Shown piece by piece: positions 52,083 through 54,868 of a stretch of 54,868 nt of DNA. The notes under the pieces were generated by a model. It had not been told where the DNA came from, did no database searches, and was given only the letters and a program-made list of their open reading frames with translations. Source of the stretch: Acidimicrobiia bacterium (lineage in GTDB: Bacteria; Actinomycetota; Acidimicrobiia; Acidimicrobiales; SZUA-35); NCBI GenBank assembly GCA_029863385.1, contig JAOTVU010000008.1, positions 1-54,868 of the forward strand. The letters are read 5' to 3'. A program made the position numbers and the translations under genes. Numbering within the stretch: position 1 is the first letter of the stretch; each line of letters begins with the position of its first letter.

Positions 52083-54485
52083 GTGAGGGCCGTGAAGGAG
52101 ACCGGACCGTGCCATTGCCAGGCCGAGCGCTGCGGTTGCGGTCAGGGTCGCCCCGGGTTCGGACCGGGACGGCCGGTGGACCAGCGGACGCGGCAGGCCG
52201 CCGAATGGGCGACCGGGACCCCGCTGCGCCATGTCACCGTGCACGACGGCGTGGAGGCCGACCGTGTGGCCGCCGCCAACCAGGCCCGGGCGGTGGCGGT
52301 CGATGGCCGGATCGCGTTGGCCTCCCGTGACCGGCAGCCGCGATCGCCGGCCACGGACGCCGTGCTGGCCCACGAACTGGCCCACCTGGCCCAGCAACGC
52401 CAGGGGGCCGGCACGCCCACCGGTGATGAGGCGGCCCTCGAGGCCGACGCCAACCGCTCGGCGGCGGTGATCGTGCGATCGCTGCGGGGCGAAGCTCCAC
52501 CCGGCGGCGCCGGCCCGGCTGGCGGCCATCGACCGGGCCCTACCCCGATACTCCGGGCACCGGTCGGAGTACAGCGGTTCGACGGCAACGAGGATCCCCT
52601 CGAAGCGGTCGAACAGGCAGGGCCGTCGTGCCCCGGCTACGAGGCCGGTGAGGTGGCCGCGTCACGCGGAGGCGAGATGCAGGTCGCCTCGGTGGGCGGG
52701 GTGGGCGGCATGCTGGTCGCCGGTTTCGCCGTCGGATCGGGGGCGATCAAACCAGGATTAGCCGACCACGCCGACGTCGCCCGGTTCGCGGCCGCGGTTC
52801 GAGCCGACCCGAGCCTCCGCTTCCAAATCGTCGGCTATTCCGATTGCAGCGGCGACGAGACCGTGAACACAACCCTGCGGACCGAGCGGGCCGACGCCGT
52901 GCGGTCGGCGCTTCCCGCCGATATCGGCAGCCAGATCACCTCGGTCGGCCCCGCTCCCGCCGGCCGGTACCTCGCCTCCAACGACGACCGCTCGGGGCGA
53001 CTGTTCAACCGTTCGGCCTTCGTCGAACAGCAGGCGGCCGTCGTCGAATTCGAGGACGATGAGGTGGCGCCGTTGCCGCCCTCGCATCTCTACGGCGTCA
53101 CCTCGCCCGCCTCGGCCTACTTCGTCCGCACCGCGCCGGTGTCGGGCGAGATCATCGGCAAGTTGGCCCTGCAGGAGATGCACGTGAAGGTGATCGGCGA
53201 GTCGGGCGCCAACGTCGAGGAGCTGTGGCTCGAAGTGGAGTTCACCGCGGCCGACATGGCGACCATCCAGGCCACCTACGCCCGCGACATGGCGGGACGG
53301 ATCGGTGAACTCCCGGCTTTGCAGGCCGAACGGGCCGAGCTCCGGGCCCACATCGACCAGCTCCGCCGCCGACCCGGCATGGCCTTCGAGGTCCAGGCCC
53401 CGATCGCCAGGGCCGAGGAGCGGCTGGCTCCCATCGAGTCCGACATAGACCGGATCACCGCCCATCAGCGCCGGTTGGTCTCCCCCTACACCGGGACCAC
53501 CGGCTGGGTCGCGGCCTCGGCCCTCGGCGTGACCGCCATCCACTACGACACGTTCCTCGACCAGGTCGACGCCTTCGACGCCCGCTACGCCTCCGAGCCT
53601 TTGCGCGATCGACTGACGCGGCTGCGCCAGGTCGGGGAGGACAAGTCGCTGCAGGGCGACGTCGTGGTCGGCCGGGGCGGGGACCTGCCGGGCATCGTCA
53701 CCCAGTCGGACCGGGTCAACGACCCGGGCCAGTGGGAGATCTTCCTCGAGGGCAAGCAGGTGCGGATGCCCGACGGCAGCTTCCTCGACATGCACCACTT
53801 CGTGCTCGGTCTCGATGCCCTCGCCCTCCCGGCATCGCAGATGTCGTCGGGCCGGGAGGTCTCCAACTACGGCGTCACGGTCAATGTGGGCGAGAGTTTC
53901 TCGGCCACCACGTGGTCGGGTGACGTCGGCGGTGCCGTTGGTGACTTCGTGCACCACAAGAGCGGGGTGTGGGAGCAGGCCAACCCCGTCTCCCGGTCGG
54001 ACCGCCTCGACTTCTACTTTCGTACCCGCGCTCCGGACATGGATCTGCTGGCCGACATCGACGCCTGGGGGCGTTTCGGTGCGCTACCCCGAACCCGGTC
54101 GCAGACCACGACGTTCCGCACGTTGCGTGACATCATCGAAGCCCAGTACGGGCCGGCCGGGCAGACCGCAACCCAATACGAGGCCGCGGCGAGCACCGGG
54201 CGGAGGGACGGGATCGCCACCTTCCTCTGCTTCTACGGCTTCACCGGCCCAACCGGCCTCAAGACCCATCCCGCCCGAGCCCGCGTCGAGGACGAGGTCC
54301 TCATCTTCAGCCGGGCCTGGTACCAGGCCAAGGGAGGCCGGTGGGTTCAGTTCTGGGGGCCCGACAGCACGGCTGACGGCGAACTGCGCATCGCCGCGGC
54401 CGAGATGACCGACCGTTACCTCGACTGGTTGGAGCGCCTCGCCGCTTCCCAGGCCGTGACCTCCCTTACCTGCTCGACGGAATGA
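52083..54485 (+). CDS. eCIS core-domain protein with OmpA-like and SH3-like domains, effector candidate
   Basis: 800 residues from GTG 52083 (AAGGAGGG upstream). Residues 9-24: a Cys cluster (CHCQAERCGCG). Residues 30-110: eCIS core (DUF4157-like) with VLAHELAHLAQQ, the metalloprotease-like HELAH at 97-101. Residues about 220-310: OmpA-like domain (FQIVGYSDCSGDETVNTTLR, TERADAVRSAL). Residues about 345-400 and 465-480: SH3-like segments (YFVRTAPVSGEIIGKLAL, GTTGWVAAS). Residues 480-800: an unknown domain with MHHFVLGLDAL and ATTWSGDVGGAVGDFVHHKS. The core domain marks proteins associated with eCIS particles. The C-terminus could be a toxin; its activity is not recognised. Alternative: a structural or autoproteolytic factor. 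Confidence 0.75.
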   Translation: MRAVKETGPCHCQAERCGCGQGRPGFGPGRPVDQRTRQAAEWATGTPLRHVTVHDGVEADRVAAANQARAVAVDGRIALASRDRQPRSPATDAVLAHELAHLAQQRQGAGTPTGDEAALEADANRSAAVIVRSLRGEAPPGGAGPAGGHRPGPTPILRAPVGVQRFDGNEDPLEAVEQAGPSCPGYEAGEVAASRGGEMQVASVGGVGGMLVAGFAVGSGAIKPGLADHADVARFAAAVRADPSLRFQIVGYSDCSGDETVNTTLRTERADAVRSALPADIGSQITSVGPAPAGRYLASNDDRSGRLFNRSAFVEQQAAVVEFEDDEVAPLPPSHLYGVTSPASAYFVRTAPVSGEIIGKLALQEMHVKVIGESGANVEELWLEVEFTAADMATIQATYARDMAGRIGELPALQAERAELRAHIDQLRRRPGMAFEVQAPIARAEERLAPIESDIDRITAHQRRLVSPYTGTTGWVAASALGVTAIHYDTFLDQVDAFDARYASEPLRDRLTRLRQVGEDKSLQGDVVVGRGGDLPGIVTQSDRVNDPGQWEIFLEGKQVRMPDGSFLDMHHFVLGLDALALPASQMSSGREVSNYGVTVNVGESFSATTWSGDVGGAVGDFVHHKSGVWEQANPVSRSDRLDFYFRTRAPDMDLLADIDAWGRFGALPRTRSQTTTFRTLRDIIEAQYGPAGQTATQYEAAASTGRRDGIATFLCFYGFTGPTGLKTHPARARVEDEVLIFSRAWYQAKGGRWVQFWGPDSTADGELRIAAAEMTDRYLDWLERLAASQAVTSLTCSTE

Positions 54486-54529
54486 CCGATCGGGATTGCG
54501 GGTGTTCCTCCGGCCGATTCGATCCGGGA

Positions 54530-54868
54530 TCAGGGGCCGCCGTCGACGGCGGGCGCCGCCGCCGGGAGCTTCTCGTCCTTGATGTTCTTCATCCGGACCC
54601 AGGCCGCCCCCTTGCTGCCGATGCGGCGAACCAGCGCCATATCGGCGGTCTTCTTCAGGATCTCGACCGGCGTTCTGTCGGGGTACTGGCTCTTGAGGAA
54701 CGTGTCGGTGTCGGGTTTGTAGTACTTGTTCGGGTTGTAGCCGGTCTTGACTACGGTCGCGGTTCCAAGCGGCGCAGGCAGTACGGCATCCTCCGGGGAC
54801 CAGAAACCGAGAACCGGCTGCCCATCTCCCCACTTCGTCGACGGTTCCGTGTTACGGTGCGCGTCCTG
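54530..54868 (-). CDS. 3' end of a hypothetical gene running off the right edge
   Basis: The minus-strand frame is open from the window edge to TGA at 54530-54532, about 112 residues. It includes KWGDGQPVLGFWSPEDAVLP, TVVKTGYNPNKYYKPDTDTF and EILKKTADMALVRRIGSKGA. It is soluble, lysine-rich near the end and Ala/Pro at the terminus. No family is recognised. It converges on the effector candidate. Upstream sequence could be another eCIS gene, but this cannot be judged here. Confidence 0.55.
   Translation of the reverse strand, partial: QDAHRNTEPSTKWGDGQPVLGFWSPEDAVLPAPLGTATVVKTGYNPNKYYKPDTDTFLKSQYPDRTPVEILKKTADMALVRRIGSKGAAWVRMKNIKDEKLPAAAPAVDGGP

Noticed and set aside
31003..54485. Type VI secretion system
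   Set aside because: No TssJ, TssL, TssM, ClpV or Hcp-type genes; the AAA+ ATPase is Afp15-like and eCIS-core proteins are present.

Overview
The window is about 54.9 kb of high-GC bacterial DNA with dense coding, frequent GTG starts, 1-8 bp gene overlaps, a SARP-STAND-WD40 regulator, several TetR regulators and an actinobacterial MPT53/DsbE-like thioredoxin. These point to Actinomycetota. A marine or soil acidimicrobial lineage is a reasonable guess, but nothing in the window fixes the taxon.

Left part (1-20 kb): ordinary chromosomal and accessory genes. They include the C-terminal part of an SppA peptidase, a hydrolase/TetR pair, an SRPBCC protein with divergent TetR regulator, a NemR-like TetR regulator divergent from two antibiotic-biosynthesis-monooxygenase (ABM)-fold genes, a quinone-oxidoreductase-like MDR enzyme, a PAS/Cys-cluster protein, a calcium-repeat surface protein, a frameshifted serine hydrolase, a MazF-type toxin-antitoxin pair, and a 1420-residue SARP-nSTAND-WD40 regulator. 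Two distant loci (6.87 kb and 18.98-19.03 kb) share a GTAGCTTCCATGGAAT operator-like palindrome.

Middle (18.8-24 kb): a scar zone next to tRNA-Val(TAC). The 3' half of the tRNA plus 19 bp of flank is duplicated at 20.58 kb, a decayed tyrosine integrase lies beside the tRNA, and AT-richer cargo (a PASTA lipoprotein and a TolB-like membrane protein) lies between. Further tRNA-like remnants occur at 18.84 and 23.30 kb.

24-31 kb: a CPA-type cation/proton antiporter; a thioredoxin-fold lipoprotein whose CxxC motif is UxxC, with an in-frame TGA followed by a bacterial-SECIS-like hairpin with a GGUC loop; an EamA transporter; a cobalt-type nitrile hydratase operon (alpha, beta, accessory); a DUF427 protein; and a broken phosphotransferase.

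31-54.9 kb: an extracellular contractile injection system (eCIS) or phage-tail-like locus. A tight minus-strand operon runs from 51.37 down to 31.0 kb: tube, Afp7-like tube-initiator protein, a 59-residue protein, gpD-like hub, gpV-like spike, a membrane-segment protein, gp25, baseplate J, tail protein I with a beta-propeller, a tape-measure-like protein, AAA+ ATPase, an Ala-rich helical protein and two large distal proteins sharing an N-terminal module. Divergently, on the plus strand, are two eCIS-core (DUF4157-type) proteins. One lacks the HExxH motif; the other carries HELAH plus OmpA-like, SH3-like and unknown C-terminal domains and is the best candidate for cargo. No sheath, PAAR or cap gene is visible inside the window. 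Three genes (serine hydrolase, phosphotransferase, integrase) carry frame lesions; the selenoprotein candidate should not be grouped with them.
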